Source: Coprococcus phoceensis
Lineage (GTDB): Bacteria > Bacillota > Clostridia > Lachnospirales > Lachnospiraceae
NCBI RefSeq assembly: GCF_900104635.1
Contig: NZ_FNWC01000007.1
Location: 965,420 to 1,029,419 of the forward strand
Direction of reading: 5' to 3'
DNA length: 64,000 nucleotides
Position numbers and translations under genes: made by a program
Shown: positions 1 through 8,929 of the stretch, piece by piece
Layout: every line of letters begins with the position of its first letter
Position numbering within the stretch: position 1 is the stretch's first letter
Notes under the pieces: model-generated
The model's database searches: none
What the model was told of the DNA's origin: nothing
The model's input: only the letters and a program-made list of their open reading frames with translations

Positions 1-525
1 TAATTCTCTCATCTCTTTTATTCCCAAAGGATCCATTGCATTAAGTGGTTCATCCAAAATTAACAAATTAGGATTACCTATTAAGGCTCTTGCTATTGCA
101 AGCCTTTGTTTCATTCCCATTGAAAAAGTACCTACTGGTTGTTTCTCTACATTTTCTAAACCGACCATTTTTAATATGCTTTGAATATCTTGAACATGTA
201 TCCCTATATACTCAAGGTGTATCTCTAAATTTTCAATGGCAGATAAATTCTCATAAAAAATAGGTTTTTCAATGATATTCCCCGTTTCCTCTAAAATTTT
301 CAGCCTATCTTTCACGCTGTCATAACCTAATACAGTAATTGTTCCAGCTGTTGGTTTCACAAGACCTATAAGCAATTTAAAAAAAGTGGTTTTTCCAGCA
401 CCATTTTTTCCTAGAACACAATGAATAGCATTTCTTTCAAGTTTCAAATTCCATTTGCAAATCGCTTCTCTGCCATTAAAATTTTTGTATAAATCATGTA
501 TTTCAATTGCATAATTCTCGTTCAT
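1..525 (-). CDS. ABC transporter ATP-binding protein, partial (bacitracin/lantibiotic-resistance type)
   Basis: The gene begins with ATG at 525 behind a GGAGGG ribosome binding site and runs off the left edge, so the C-terminus is missing. I read Walker A (GKNGAGKTT), a signature-like FSMGMKQRLAIARAL, and Walker B LLILDEP followed by NAMDPLG. This layout (short ATPase, MGMKQRL signature) is typical of the BcrA/LanF group, which energises drug-efflux or peptide-immunity permeases. It lies directly downstream of a TetR gene on the same strand, and a large palindrome lies between them, so TetR control is likely. The permease partner should lie beyond position 1. Substrate unknown. Confidence 0.9.
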   Translation of the reverse strand, partial: MNENYAIEIHDLYKNFNGREAICKWNLKLERNAIHCVLGKNGAGKTTFFKLLIGLVKPTAGTITVLGYDSVKDRLKILEETGNIIEKPIFYENLSAIENLEIHLEYIGIHVQDIQSILKMVGLENVEKQPVGTFSMGMKQRLAIARALIGNPNLLILDEPLNAMDPLGIKEMREL

Positions 526-537
526 AAATTCCCTCCT

Positions 538-592
538 TTTTATTTTAGAGATATACATACATTGCAAATGTATGTATATCTCTAAAATAAAA
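538..592. promoter_or_regulatory. Perfect palindrome between tetR and the ABC gene
   Basis: Arms of about 25 bp (perfect core 542-562 with 568-588) surround a 5-base loop. It ends just before the ribosome binding site of the ABC gene. No T-run follows the stem on either strand beyond the A/T ends of the arms, so it is not an ordinary intrinsic terminator. The core repeats the TATGTATATA motif found upstream of tetR, which favours an operator or an mRNA hairpin controlling the downstream gene. Confidence 0.6.
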
Positions 593-610
593 TTGCCTTT
601 TGCGGCAACT

Positions 611-1249
611 CTATTTTTCGGTCTTTTCATACCAATCATCAATCATATTTGATATTTGTTCATTAAATATAGGAACCCCAACAAATTCGCAAATTTTTTT
701 AATAAATACAAATTTATGATGAAATTCCTCCTCATTTGCTGGAAAAACAGATGGCATAAGCCATATTTCTAGCAATGGTATAATCTCTGATATCTCTTTT
801 GCATATTCTGTTTTAATTGAACCATCATTTTTCCCTTCCTCAATAAGTTCTCTCAAAGCAGGGGTAAAATATTTTTTTTGCGATTCTATCATTCCAGCCA
901 ATATTCTTGGATTTTTTAATAATGGAACTGCCTGTTTAGATAGCTCTGTTTTATCACTCTCATCTTGATTTAACATAATTGCTAATTGGATCTTTTGAAG
1001 ACCATTCAAATCGTTTCTGTTTTTAACAATACTAAATGGATTGTTCTCCAAAAACATTTTATCTGCCAGTGCATTTATTATTTCTTCTTTTGACTTAAAA
1101 TGATGATATACTGCACCCTTTGTCATACCACCTAAATTATTAACAATATCTTGTATAGTAGTTTGTTCATATCCTTGTTCCAAAAACAATTTTTGTGCTA
1201 CATCAAGAATTTTTTCAACAGTCAACTCTGGATACTTATTCCTTGCCAT
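611..1249 (-). CDS. TetR/AcrR family transcriptional regulator
   Basis: A 212-residue protein of the usual TetR length. The N-terminal helix-turn-helix is clear: ILDVAQKLFLEQGYEQTTIQ, then an atypical GGMTKGAVYHHFKSKEEI, where YHHF is the family's recognition-helix signature. The remaining ~150 residues are the ligand-binding/dimerisation part and do not reveal the ligand. It is co-oriented with the ABC ATPase starting at 525. By analogy with TetR-controlled efflux pumps it probably represses that transporter and itself. Candidate operators are the palindrome at 538-592 and a weaker dyad at 1271-1294. Confidence 0.93.
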   Translation of the reverse strand: MARNKYPELTVEKILDVAQKLFLEQGYEQTTIQDIVNNLGGMTKGAVYHHFKSKEEIINALADKMFLENNPFSIVKNRNDLNGLQKIQLAIMLNQDESDKTELSKQAVPLLKNPRILAGMIESQKKYFTPALRELIEEGKNDGSIKTEYAKEISEIIPLLEIWLMPSVFPANEEEFHHKFVFIKKICEFVGVPIFNEQISNMIDDWYEKTEK

Positions 1250-1270
1250 TCTTCACCGCCTTTTTCATTC

Positions 1271-1294
1271 TTTTGGTATGTATATATACTAAAA
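1271..1294. promoter_or_regulatory. Candidate TetR autoregulatory operator
   Basis: An imperfect dyad (TTTTGGTAT, 6-base centre, ATACTAAAA; 8 of 9 positions pair) lies 22-45 bp upstream of the tetR start codon. It shares TATGTATATA with the long palindrome downstream of tetR. Operator function is inferred from position and the shared motif. Confidence 0.4.
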
Positions 1295-1450
1295 CAATTT
1301 GAGCATTTTGTCAAGTATATCTTATTACTTTTTTAATGATTAACTTCCCTAATATTCATATATGATACTCTCTCCTCTGAAAAACATCTCACTTCTTCAT
1401 AACGGATAAAACTTAGATTGCCATTTTATTAAAATGTAATTTATCGGCAA

Positions 1451-1480
1451 GTCAACAGCATATAGCATTATGTTGTTGAC
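1451..1480 (-). terminator. Hairpin downstream of the LPD28-like gene
   Basis: Arms GTCAACAGCATA and TATGTTGTTGAC pair with one bulge. It lies 27 bases past the stop codon of the gene ending at 1507. The T-run is weak (TTGCCG on the minus strand), so termination is tentative. Confidence 0.4.
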
Positions 1481-1506
1481 CCGCCTGATATTCTTATAAT
1501 TATGTC

Positions 1507-1821
1507 CTATACATCAATCCATGATTCCAGTTGTATTTCTACATTACCTGTATACCCCCACTCTTCAACTTCAATATATCTCCTACATTCTTCATCCCTT
1601 ATAAGCGGAACTTTGGATATTACCGTCCCCCAAAAGTTTACCAAGATATGAAAGCTTAATTCACATGGAATTCCCATACACTCATCATCATGCCGAACTT
1701 CATAACAATAAAAACCTTCTGGAACACTATCCTTTTGAATTCTTCCCGAAGAAAAAAGTGCCAAGGTATCAAAGATCTCTATTTCTTCGTAAGTTTCTTT
1801 TCGTGCATCATATCTCTCCAT
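1507..1821 (-). CDS. LPD28-like domain protein
   Basis: A 104-residue acidic protein. The pattern DTLALFSSGRI, VPEGFYCYEVRHDDE, then VNFWGTVISKVPL and YIEVEEWGY resembles LPD28 (large polyvalent protein-associated domain 28). LPD28 proteins occur as small stand-alone proteins in clostridial conjugative elements and as domains of very large phage/element polypeptides. The biochemical function is unknown. It is the last gene of the minus-strand block, 18 bases after the preceding 325-residue gene, and supports an integrative-element origin for this region. Confidence 0.65.
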   Translation of the reverse strand: MERYDARKETYEEIEIFDTLALFSSGRIQKDSVPEGFYCYEVRHDDECMGIPCELSFHILVNFWGTVISKVPLIRDEECRRYIEVEEWGYTGNVEIQLESWIDV

Positions 1822-1839
1822 ATTATGTACCTCTTCTTT

Positions 1840-2817
1840 CTACTGTTTTTTCCTTTTTTGTCTATATTGTTTATTTTGTAAATCCATTTTTAAGTAATTG
1901 ATAATGCTTATAACAGAAAGATCACTTTCACAAAGATACCAAGGTGACTTTTCTTGTTCTTCCTGTAAATATTGTTGTATCTCCTCTAGACTTATTTTCT
2001 GTCTGAACAATTCCTTTGCTATTTTACTCACATAAGCAGTTATTTTTGCATACTGTTCAAATTTAAGGCTTTCTTTTCTAAGTTCTAACCGTATCATGTC
2101 ACACATTTTTTTCTCACTGGAACATTTTTGAAATACCGCAATTCGACTATACGGGCCTTGTATGTATGCCCTCCAGCTACGCTCATGCTTTGTCACAATA
2201 AATAAGACTTCCTGCGTCCCTTTTTTCCATATTTTTTGATACGCAGGTTTATCATATCTATCCCATACATCTACTAAATGATCATCTCTAAAAAAAGCAA
2301 GAGGGAGTTCTTCCCTTAACATATACTGTTGAAACTCTTGCTTGCCGAACCCTTCTTCTATTTTTTTCTGTAAAAATTGGAACATGGGGAAATAATTTTT
2401 CCACTGATATTCCAACAGTTCTTCTGAATATAAAAAATGATCTATCAATTTTTGCATATTTTTCAATAAGTACAGCCATATTTCCACATCTTCTCTTTTC
2501 AGACAAAAAAGTGATTTTCCATAGTGATACACTCTCAGTTTCTCACCCCTGACTACATAAGCATACTCTGAAAAAATGTCCCCTTTATCGGAATGTACTG
2601 TCTTTCGGTACCATTCCGGCTTTATGGATCGTATATTCTTTTTATCCATCAAATCTAAATTTTGATATATTCTCTCCATAAGTTTTAATTCCTGTTTTTC
2701 TGCAAATGCCCGGATAATCTTTTCTCCATATCCATTGTCTAAATATGCATCTGACATTAAGTAAACTACCTTTTTAATTTTTCCCTTTTCTTCTATCACA
2801 AAATATCCGTTTGTCAT
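1840..2817 (-). CDS. Hypothetical protein (325 aa)
   Basis: I do not recognise this family. The protein is soluble and rich in Lys, Glu and aromatic residues, with no signal peptide or membrane segment. The N-terminal ~100 residues look alpha/beta and the rest mainly helical, with a basic tail (RQKRKKQ). It starts 34 bases after the stop of the 60-residue gene upstream and is followed at 18 bases by the LPD28-like gene, so the genes probably form one transcription unit. Confidence 0.6.
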   Translation of the reverse strand: MTNGYFVIEEKGKIKKVVYLMSDAYLDNGYGEKIIRAFAEKQELKLMERIYQNLDLMDKKNIRSIKPEWYRKTVHSDKGDIFSEYAYVVRGEKLRVYHYGKSLFCLKREDVEIWLYLLKNMQKLIDHFLYSEELLEYQWKNYFPMFQFLQKKIEEGFGKQEFQQYMLREELPLAFFRDDHLVDVWDRYDKPAYQKIWKKGTQEVLFIVTKHERSWRAYIQGPYSRIAVFQKCSSEKKMCDMIRLELRKESLKFEQYAKITAYVSKIAKELFRQKISLEEIQQYLQEEQEKSPWYLCESDLSVISIINYLKMDLQNKQYRQKRKKQ

Positions 2818-2851
2818 AATTTCTCCTAAATCGTTTTATTTTTTAACTTTA

Positions 2852-3034
2852 CTATAAATATGTATCCCCATATTGTTTCACCATATTCAATCCAGCCTGG
2901 TTTTCAGATGGTATTTTGCTTTCCACCTCTAACCATGCAAGAAACACTCTTCTTTCTTCTTCATACTCCCTGACAACACTTCGAAGTCTTCGGATCTCAC
3001 GTTGGCAGGATAATACTCTTTCTTCGTCTGTCAT
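2852..3034 (-). CDS. Small hypothetical protein (60 aa)
   Basis: A short, strongly helical, charged protein (RRLRSVVREYEEERRVF) that may form a coiled coil. Its ATG overlaps the stop codon of the zinc-ribbon gene by 4 bases (ATGA), which indicates translational coupling and is the main support for it being real. Function unknown. Confidence 0.55.
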   Translation of the reverse strand: MTDEERVLSCQREIRRLRSVVREYEEERRVFLAWLEVESKIPSENQAGLNMVKQYGDTYL

Positions 3035-3207
3035 ATCAGTACCCTATCCCTTTTATGTTCCGTTTCTCTTTTTTCTACACATATACACTCAAATGCATAT
3101 TTGTTCTCATCACAAAAACTGCAATAATATGGATATTCCTTTTTTAATGCATTATCATTCTCCGGTAGAATTTCTCTTCCGCATTTTTTACATATCAGCT
3201 TGTTCAT
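3031..3207 (-). CDS. Small zinc-ribbon protein
   Basis: I chose ATG 3207, preceded by GAAAGGAAAAAAT; an upstream in-frame start would run through a hairpin terminator. The ~58-residue product has two CxxC-type knuckles, CKKCGRE and CSFCDE, consistent with one structural Zn(II) ribbon, then a short basic tail. Stand-alone zinc ribbons of this size are common in mobile-element cargo and their partner is usually unknown. It is translationally coupled to the 60-residue gene that follows. Confidence 0.6.
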   Translation of the reverse strand: MNKLICKKCGREILPENDNALKKEYPYYCSFCDENKYAFECICVEKRETEHKRDRVLI

Positions 3208-3228
3208 ATTTTTTCCTTTCATTTCTGG

Positions 3229-3277
3229 GTACAAAAAAGACACCAAAACTCCTTTGTTTTTGATGCCTTTTTTGTAC
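3229..3277. terminator. Strong, probably bidirectional terminator
   Basis: About 20-bp arms (GTACAAAAAAGACACCAAAA with TTTTTGATGCCTTTTTTGTAC) give a stem whose flanks are an A-run on one strand and a T-run on the other. It separates the Rpn-type gene upstream (ending at 3318) from the zinc-ribbon gene starting at 3207. Confidence 0.75.
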
Positions 3278-3317
3278 ATACCACTATTCTTTTTACTTCA
3301 TTTTGGGAAAAACGATA

Positions 3318-4238
3318 TTATTCTTTATCCCTTATTTCTAATACCTCTTCTTCGGAGATATTCAAAAGTTTACAAATCTCTGAAATCGGATAATTATTCT
3401 GCAACATGGTAAGAATGACTGCTTCTCTCTCTTTTTCTCTACCTTTCTGTTCGCCTTCTTCTTTCAACTTCTCTAATGCCTCGCACATACTGTTTACCTC
3501 CATATTTCTACTCATACGAATCAGTTCCTTTGATCCTGTCATCTGACCGACCACTGTTAATAGATCTGAGCCCATCTCCTTGTTTCCATACTTCTCCTGA
3601 ATTTTTTCAAAATGCCCGGCAAAGATTTCCCTGGTAATTTCAAAAACACTTTGCACATCTGTATTATTGAACACATACCGGTCTGAATCCCGTACTTCCA
3701 AAAGGTTCATTTTGTAATCTGAGAAAATAACGGCAATTTCTTCCGGCATTTCTACAATCATATCTTTCAGACAATACGGTCCGTCCCATTGTTTTTCACC
3801 ATAATACACCGTCAATGTAATAACGGGATGAAGCCGGTCATCTTTCCTCATTTTCGATAGAAATTCATCTTCTGTCTTTTTCTCTGGGCTTTCTTTGTAT
3901 TTGCGTGTAATTTCCTGATATTCCTTCAGGTAACTCATTGCGTCATACACCATATGACGCAGCGGCATGGCATAATGAATATGCTGCTGACTTTCAATTC
4001 CAAGAACAACAAATTCCACTCCATAAGCAGTCTTTTTAATCACATCTCTTGTTCTGGATAAGGTTTCCTTATAATCTTTTAATTGAATGACACCAGAAAC
4101 ATCTGTATCCATTTCATGCAATGTCTCTGGCTTAATGACCTCTTTCCCGCCAAACACAACTACATTAAAAAGATCAGCGAACCGTTCATTATTCCGCCAA
4201 AAATCTTTAAATATAATATCTGCTTTTGTATGTTCCAC
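3318..4238 (-). CDS. Rpn/PD-(D/E)XK family transposase-like nuclease
   Basis: I take GTG 4238 as start (preceded by AGAGGA), giving an N-terminus VEHTKADIIFKDFWRNNERF that matches the family's usual FKDFWRN(N)ERFADLFN opening; the longer reading frame adds an implausible 25-residue extension. Later landmarks are FVVLGIESQQHIHYAMPLRHMVYDA and HPVITLTVYYGE. The C-terminus has the charged LKEEGEQKGREKERE stretch and ISEICKLLNISEEEV helix typical of Rpn proteins. The PD-(D/E)XK nuclease core (E/Q of GIESQQ) is plausible. These proteins cleave DNA and promote RecA-independent recombination in E. coli; the role here is inferred. Two relatives or relics lie at 15.4 and 22-23 kb. Confidence 0.85.
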   Translation of the reverse strand: MEHTKADIIFKDFWRNNERFADLFNVVVFGGKEVIKPETLHEMDTDVSGVIQLKDYKETLSRTRDVIKKTAYGVEFVVLGIESQQHIHYAMPLRHMVYDAMSYLKEYQEITRKYKESPEKKTEDEFLSKMRKDDRLHPVITLTVYYGEKQWDGPYCLKDMIVEMPEEIAVIFSDYKMNLLEVRDSDRYVFNNTDVQSVFEITREIFAGHFEKIQEKYGNKEMGSDLLTVVGQMTGSKELIRMSRNMEVNSMCEALEKLKEEGEQKGREKEREAVILTMLQNNYPISEICKLLNISEEEVLEIRDKE

Positions 4239-4323
4239 GTAAATTCCTCTCTCTTCTGCAATCACTGACTCTCTTGTTACAATTATTATATCAGACATCA
4301 AAAGAACTGACAAACGAATTTTC

Positions 4324-6729
4324 CTATGGTGCTTCCATAAATCCTATTCTTTCACATCTTCCATGCATACAATCTTTCTGAAATATCGGAAGATAGACTG
4401 TTGTTTTCAGGTACTTTCCTTCTGAAGCAATCCCATGTTTTCCTCCCAGTGAGTCCAAATATTGCTCGTTTCCCTTCGTGGCTGAAATATAAATATATCT
4501 GCTCTCTTTTTGGAACTTTTCCTTTGGTATATCATCAATGTAATCATAACTAAGTAGCAAAGGGATACAGAGATTTTCCGCTTTCTTTCTTACCATATCA
4601 AGAAGAAGTTCAAACATCTCCTGTTCCAGTTTTTCCGAAATTCCTTTCACATAGGCTCTTTCCAAAAACAGAACCAGTTGCTCTGTCTTCTCTTCCTTAT
4701 TATCCTTTGTGAAATCTACAAATTCAAATTCTTTGTTCTCCCTTTCCATTTTTTCTTCAGATGCTTTGGTAAGCCTAAGAATTGCCCGAAGGACAATCTT
4801 GCCTTGATAAGAAATATATATAATTTTCTTATTACTGTCAAAGCAGGATAACAGACACTTCCGATACATTCCTGTCTTGTAACTTAGACAGGTTTTATCC
4901 GGCAGTTCCCCAATTTGCATCACCGGAAGAAAACGGTCTTCTTCCCAGATTTTCCATTCCTTTTTTTGAAGTTGCAGATTTTCTGCCCACAGTTTCATCT
5001 GTTTTTCCAAAATTGGAAAAGCAAGTTCTTTTTCCAGATCTGCCTCGTGGTATTTTAAATCTTTAAATTTCCCCATTAGTTCTGCCACTAATAATCTGCG
5101 CAACATTTCTGTCTGTCCGGTATCTCCTTTATAAAATTCATACAAAATTTCAGAACCGCCTTGTTCCAGGAATGCCTTGATATTTGCTTCATACTCTCGG
5201 ATAAACGAATCGGAGATAGCAAAGGTGCTCTTCATCCATTCCCAGTTTGGATCATTTTTTATTAAATCGTCATAGACAGCCTGAAAATTTTTGTACCCAC
5301 TTAATTTTTCTTTATTTACTAGCAAATACCGCAGTTGGAAACTGTTTTTCACTTCTGGAAGAAACCGTACAACTTTTTCCCAGGAAAGAAACAACTTCGG
5401 TATATCCGTTCCCTCTAAACTAGAAATATTTCCCAGTTCTTCCTTCATCCACTTAGATAACGCTTTGTGGGACAAAAAAGCAGCAACTGCTTCCAAAGTT
5501 TCTTCACTGTTTTCTTTCTCCAAGAGCCTTTTTTTCACCACTTCCTGCATGACTCTCAAACGGTCATCAACCCGTCTAGAATTTAGTTTGTGGTATAAGC
5601 GGATATATCCCCTGTCAGGGCAGGAAGTAAATAATTTTATTTCCGCAAAAGTATACTCTTTTTGTGTCATATCTGTCTTTTCTATAATAGAGCATTCCTT
5701 TATTTTTCTGCATTCCTTTAAATTTTGAAAATTTAATGTATTTAGATTGACATACTCTTCATAAAATGATTTTTCAAATAAAATAGAATTCCACGGAAGT
5801 TCAAGAAACAGTTCTGTATTTTCTTCATACAATTTCAAAAAATGTTTTTTCTGATGTTTGACTGCATAAAGAAGTACTGACTCTTGGTAATATTCCAATC
5901 GATCCATCGCTTTTATGGCATACCGATAAACCTCCTGTACATACCCTGCTCTTGTATAGAAATTTCCTTGTGAAATCCATCCTTGTCTTACAAATCTGTT
6001 TAAATCAAACAATAACTGTTTATTCTCCAGCCATCTTGTTAAAAAACAGGATTGTATATCTTTATGTAAGCGCAGCATAATTTTTCTTAGTAACGGATAA
6101 AGTTCTTCTGCATTTTTTACAATCTGTCTGTATGCCTCTTTGCTTAACATCGGCAATGGAAACTCTGTCAAATATTTTAAAAGGTTCAATACATTCGCTT
6201 TCCCTAAATCCTGAAAGAAATCTTTCTCTGCAATCACTTCGCAGAAAAAGTCCCCAGAAAAAATCGGTTCTTTCAAAAACATTCTTTCTGAATAACTTAA
6301 ATCTTGTAACTTTTTATCACCATATGTTTCGAAAAACTCCAGATTTGCATTTAATATACTGCACTCTTTTCCAGACAAATGGCTGGAAAAATAGTATTGC
6401 AGATATATGGCTACATATCTGTCTGAAATTTCTTCTGTTTTTAAAGCTGCTTCCAATTCCTCATAAGAAGAGTCCAGTAGTGTTCCCTCTGCACCACCGA
6501 TAAAACTTTCTATTCTGTAAGCTGAGATTCCTGCTTTTTGCAGATTTATGATCTTTGAAAGAAATTCCGGATAAACCACCAATTTCTTTCCATACTCAAT
6601 CGGAAGCTGTTTCAGTATGCTTCTTTTTTCATCTGTATCAATTGCTTTCGTAAAAGGAAGGAGCTCTTGATTAGAAAATCCTAAAATCTCCTGCCAGCCA
6701 AGTCCTTCCAGACCCTTAACAATTCCCAT
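4324..6729 (-). CDS. Very large helical protein of the MoxR-VWA block (about 801 aa)
   Basis: I chose ATG 6729 (GAAGGA five bases upstream), which overlaps the preceding gene by 14 bases and implies translational coupling. The protein is almost all amphipathic helices, as in HEAT/TPR-like repeat scaffolds. A compact C-terminal part has beta character (TCLSYKTGMYRKCLL, DSNKKIIYISYQGKIVLRAIL). I cannot name the family with confidence. DUF4132-type large proteins accompany MoxR/VWA pairs in the E. coli yeh operon, and this could be a distant functional counterpart. It is the distal gene of the block running from 14554. Confidence 0.6.
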   Translation of the reverse strand: MGIVKGLEGLGWQEILGFSNQELLPFTKAIDTDEKRSILKQLPIEYGKKLVVYPEFLSKIINLQKAGISAYRIESFIGGAEGTLLDSSYEELEAALKTEEISDRYVAIYLQYYFSSHLSGKECSILNANLEFFETYGDKKLQDLSYSERMFLKEPIFSGDFFCEVIAEKDFFQDLGKANVLNLLKYLTEFPLPMLSKEAYRQIVKNAEELYPLLRKIMLRLHKDIQSCFLTRWLENKQLLFDLNRFVRQGWISQGNFYTRAGYVQEVYRYAIKAMDRLEYYQESVLLYAVKHQKKHFLKLYEENTELFLELPWNSILFEKSFYEEYVNLNTLNFQNLKECRKIKECSIIEKTDMTQKEYTFAEIKLFTSCPDRGYIRLYHKLNSRRVDDRLRVMQEVVKKRLLEKENSEETLEAVAAFLSHKALSKWMKEELGNISSLEGTDIPKLFLSWEKVVRFLPEVKNSFQLRYLLVNKEKLSGYKNFQAVYDDLIKNDPNWEWMKSTFAISDSFIREYEANIKAFLEQGGSEILYEFYKGDTGQTEMLRRLLVAELMGKFKDLKYHEADLEKELAFPILEKQMKLWAENLQLQKKEWKIWEEDRFLPVMQIGELPDKTCLSYKTGMYRKCLLSCFDSNKKIIYISYQGKIVLRAILRLTKASEEKMERENKEFEFVDFTKDNKEEKTEQLVLFLERAYVKGISEKLEQEMFELLLDMVRKKAENLCIPLLLSYDYIDDIPKEKFQKESRYIYISATKGNEQYLDSLGGKHGIASEGKYLKTTVYLPIFQKDCMHGRCERIGFMEAP

Positions 6730-8878
6730 GTGTTCCTTCACTGTTGTAAACATCTTCTACCTCCGTCTTTATCAACCATTCTTTTATCGCTGCTACCTCT
6801 ATTCCTTTCTTTTTTCCTAAGTTTAATAGCAGTTCTAAATATTCCCAAAAGGCTTCTTGTGATAATTTCCACTCTATTTGTTCCAAATACTTCTTCAAAA
6901 ACCAAACTACTGCTTTTACATAGGCATCTTTCTGATAAGAATAGGAGAGTAAATTGATTTTAGAAAAAAGATCTTCTGCTGTTTTTTCTTCCTGCAATTT
7001 CAAAAACTTTTGGTATGCTTCTGCTGTCTGCTTTTCCAGTTCAGCCTCTTTTTTCTGCCTTGCGGCTTCTTCCTGTTCCTTATAAAACCGCTCCCGTTCT
7101 TCTTTCCCCATGTATAGCATTCTCAGTTTCTTGCTTCCGGCGCCTTCTATTTCAAGCGCTATAAGTTTTTCCCAAAATTTCTGTGCCTGTTCTTTCGGAA
7201 GCCAAATAAGATTTTCCTCTTTTCCCAAAACATTTAAAAGAAAATCAAAGTATTTTTGTGGCTGAAACCGATAAATAGATTCTTCTACCCAGAAAAACAA
7301 CTGAAGAACCTGATTTGGTTTCAAATGGGGTTTCATAAAATTCATTTCATCGTATTCTCGTCTGTAATAGTATTCCTGAATTCCAACACTTTTCCATAAG
7401 AAATTCCGTTTCCCTGCTTTTCTGATTTCTTCCATGGAGCGGTTATCCAAAAGAAGTTTTGCAGTCTGAAATTTTAAATCCGTATCCATTTCTTCGATAT
7501 AGGAAAGAATATAGCCATACTTCTTTTTTTCCGGTTCTTCCCATTCAGAAATCACTTTTCCTTCTCCCTTTGTAAGCAATTCTTTTATAATCTGTCGGGG
7601 ATCTAAGAAATTCTTTTCTGCAAATGTTTCAAAAATATTATGATTTTGATAGTTTTCTTCTTGTAGCATCTGTTGGATATAATCCACCTTTGTCAGTCCC
7701 CTATACATATTTAGATACTCCCGAAGTTCCTGTTCTGTAAATGTTTCGTTATACAAAGTTTCCCGGATTTGCTTGTCAAAATCTTTTTTTCCCAAGAATA
7801 GCAGAATTTCTTTTGCCTGTGTTTTACATAATGGAATAAAAAACCATTTTGGATTTGCCTGTTGTTTTCCTGCATAGGGATAAAGCAACGCATATACTTT
7901 GGAATTTTTAACAGTGACCTGATACCTCATAGCTTCTAAAATTCCATTGTATCCTCCAATTTTAATTCCATAAACAAAATGCTCTTTGAGCAGTTCCCCG
8001 CAAAACTTGTAAATTTCTTTCGGATATGATTTCTTCTGATTACAGATAAAAGCACAAAAACTTTCCGAAGCCCTCTCCCAAGTAATCTGACTTACTGTTT
8101 CTATCCGATCCTCTTTAGCTGCTTTTAGCATCCGCAGGTTTAAATAAAAAATTTCTTCTTTTTGATAACCTGCCTTTTGCATCTGTTGCAATAACTCTGA
8201 ACGTTCTTTTACATGAGTATGCTGCATCTTTATCAAAAGTTTTAATCTCGAAAATATCTTTTTTCTCTCCTTTTTAATTTCCGTTTCATAGGCTCTGAAA
8301 AACCAGATATACATTTCCGTATTTTGAAAAATATTCACTTCTCTTTCTTTTTCGAAGAAGCTGCATACAAGCTCCTTTAAGATTTCCCAAATTTCTTTTT
8401 CACCTTTGCCTAAAAATAAGATACACATACATTCTGCAAGTTCTTTGTATGCGTAGTTCTTTATCCTTTCATGATAGAGTTCTTTTTTCTTTTTAGAAGA
8501 TGTCAGAAAATACATCGCCCCTGCTAGATAAATATCAGTTTCCGCTTCTCGTTCGATCCGTTTCAGAAAGTTTTCATATTGTGTTCCCACATACATTTGT
8601 GCTTCATAAAAATCAGACATAGTTACAAGAGCAAATGCCAACGCCCTGCGTATTTGGATACTATCCCCTATCTTTTCTTTATACCGCTCCAGCATCTCAC
8701 CCGGATACTGAAAGGTATACGCATCTTCCTCCTTCTGTTCTTTCCCCATTGGAAGAAAACGTTTATCCTCTTCTTTTTCAAATCTCCACGCCTTATCATT
8801 CTTTGTTGATGTAAGAAAAATGATATGCTTCATAGTCTGAAAACTGTTTGCATCTATTTTTTCTTTTAAGATATCCAT
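6716..8878 (-). CDS. Very large helical protein of the MoxR-VWA block (720 aa)
   Basis: Family not recognised. ATG 8878 follows AAAGGAGAAC. The sequence is soluble and highly helical with many aromatic/charged repeats, suggesting an alpha-solenoid. A Glu/Lys/Gln-rich coiled coil (EEAARQKKEAELEKQTAEAY) lies about 80% along. It overlaps the start of the 801-residue protein by 14 bases, so the two are probably made in stoichiometric amounts and may act together. No catalytic motif or membrane segment is visible. Confidence 0.6.
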   Translation of the reverse strand: MDILKEKIDANSFQTMKHIIFLTSTKNDKAWRFEKEEDKRFLPMGKEQKEEDAYTFQYPGEMLERYKEKIGDSIQIRRALAFALVTMSDFYEAQMYVGTQYENFLKRIEREAETDIYLAGAMYFLTSSKKKKELYHERIKNYAYKELAECMCILFLGKGEKEIWEILKELVCSFFEKEREVNIFQNTEMYIWFFRAYETEIKKERKKIFSRLKLLIKMQHTHVKERSELLQQMQKAGYQKEEIFYLNLRMLKAAKEDRIETVSQITWERASESFCAFICNQKKSYPKEIYKFCGELLKEHFVYGIKIGGYNGILEAMRYQVTVKNSKVYALLYPYAGKQQANPKWFFIPLCKTQAKEILLFLGKKDFDKQIRETLYNETFTEQELREYLNMYRGLTKVDYIQQMLQEENYQNHNIFETFAEKNFLDPRQIIKELLTKGEGKVISEWEEPEKKKYGYILSYIEEMDTDLKFQTAKLLLDNRSMEEIRKAGKRNFLWKSVGIQEYYYRREYDEMNFMKPHLKPNQVLQLFFWVEESIYRFQPQKYFDFLLNVLGKEENLIWLPKEQAQKFWEKLIALEIEGAGSKKLRMLYMGKEERERFYKEQEEAARQKKEAELEKQTAEAYQKFLKLQEEKTAEDLFSKINLLSYSYQKDAYVKAVVWFLKKYLEQIEWKLSQEAFWEYLELLLNLGKKKGIEVAAIKEWLIKTEVEDVYNSEGTHGNC

Positions 8879-8894
8879 TTGTTCTCCTTTCTGG

Positions 8895-8918
8895 AAAGGG
8901 CTGCTAACACAGCCCTTT
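8895..8918. terminator. Intercistronic hairpin
   Basis: Perfect 9-bp arms AAAGGGCTG and CAGCCCTTT lie between the stop at 8930 and the start at 8878. No long T-run follows, so it may tune rather than stop transcription. Confidence 0.5.
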
Positions 8919-8929
8919 ATTTCTCTCTT

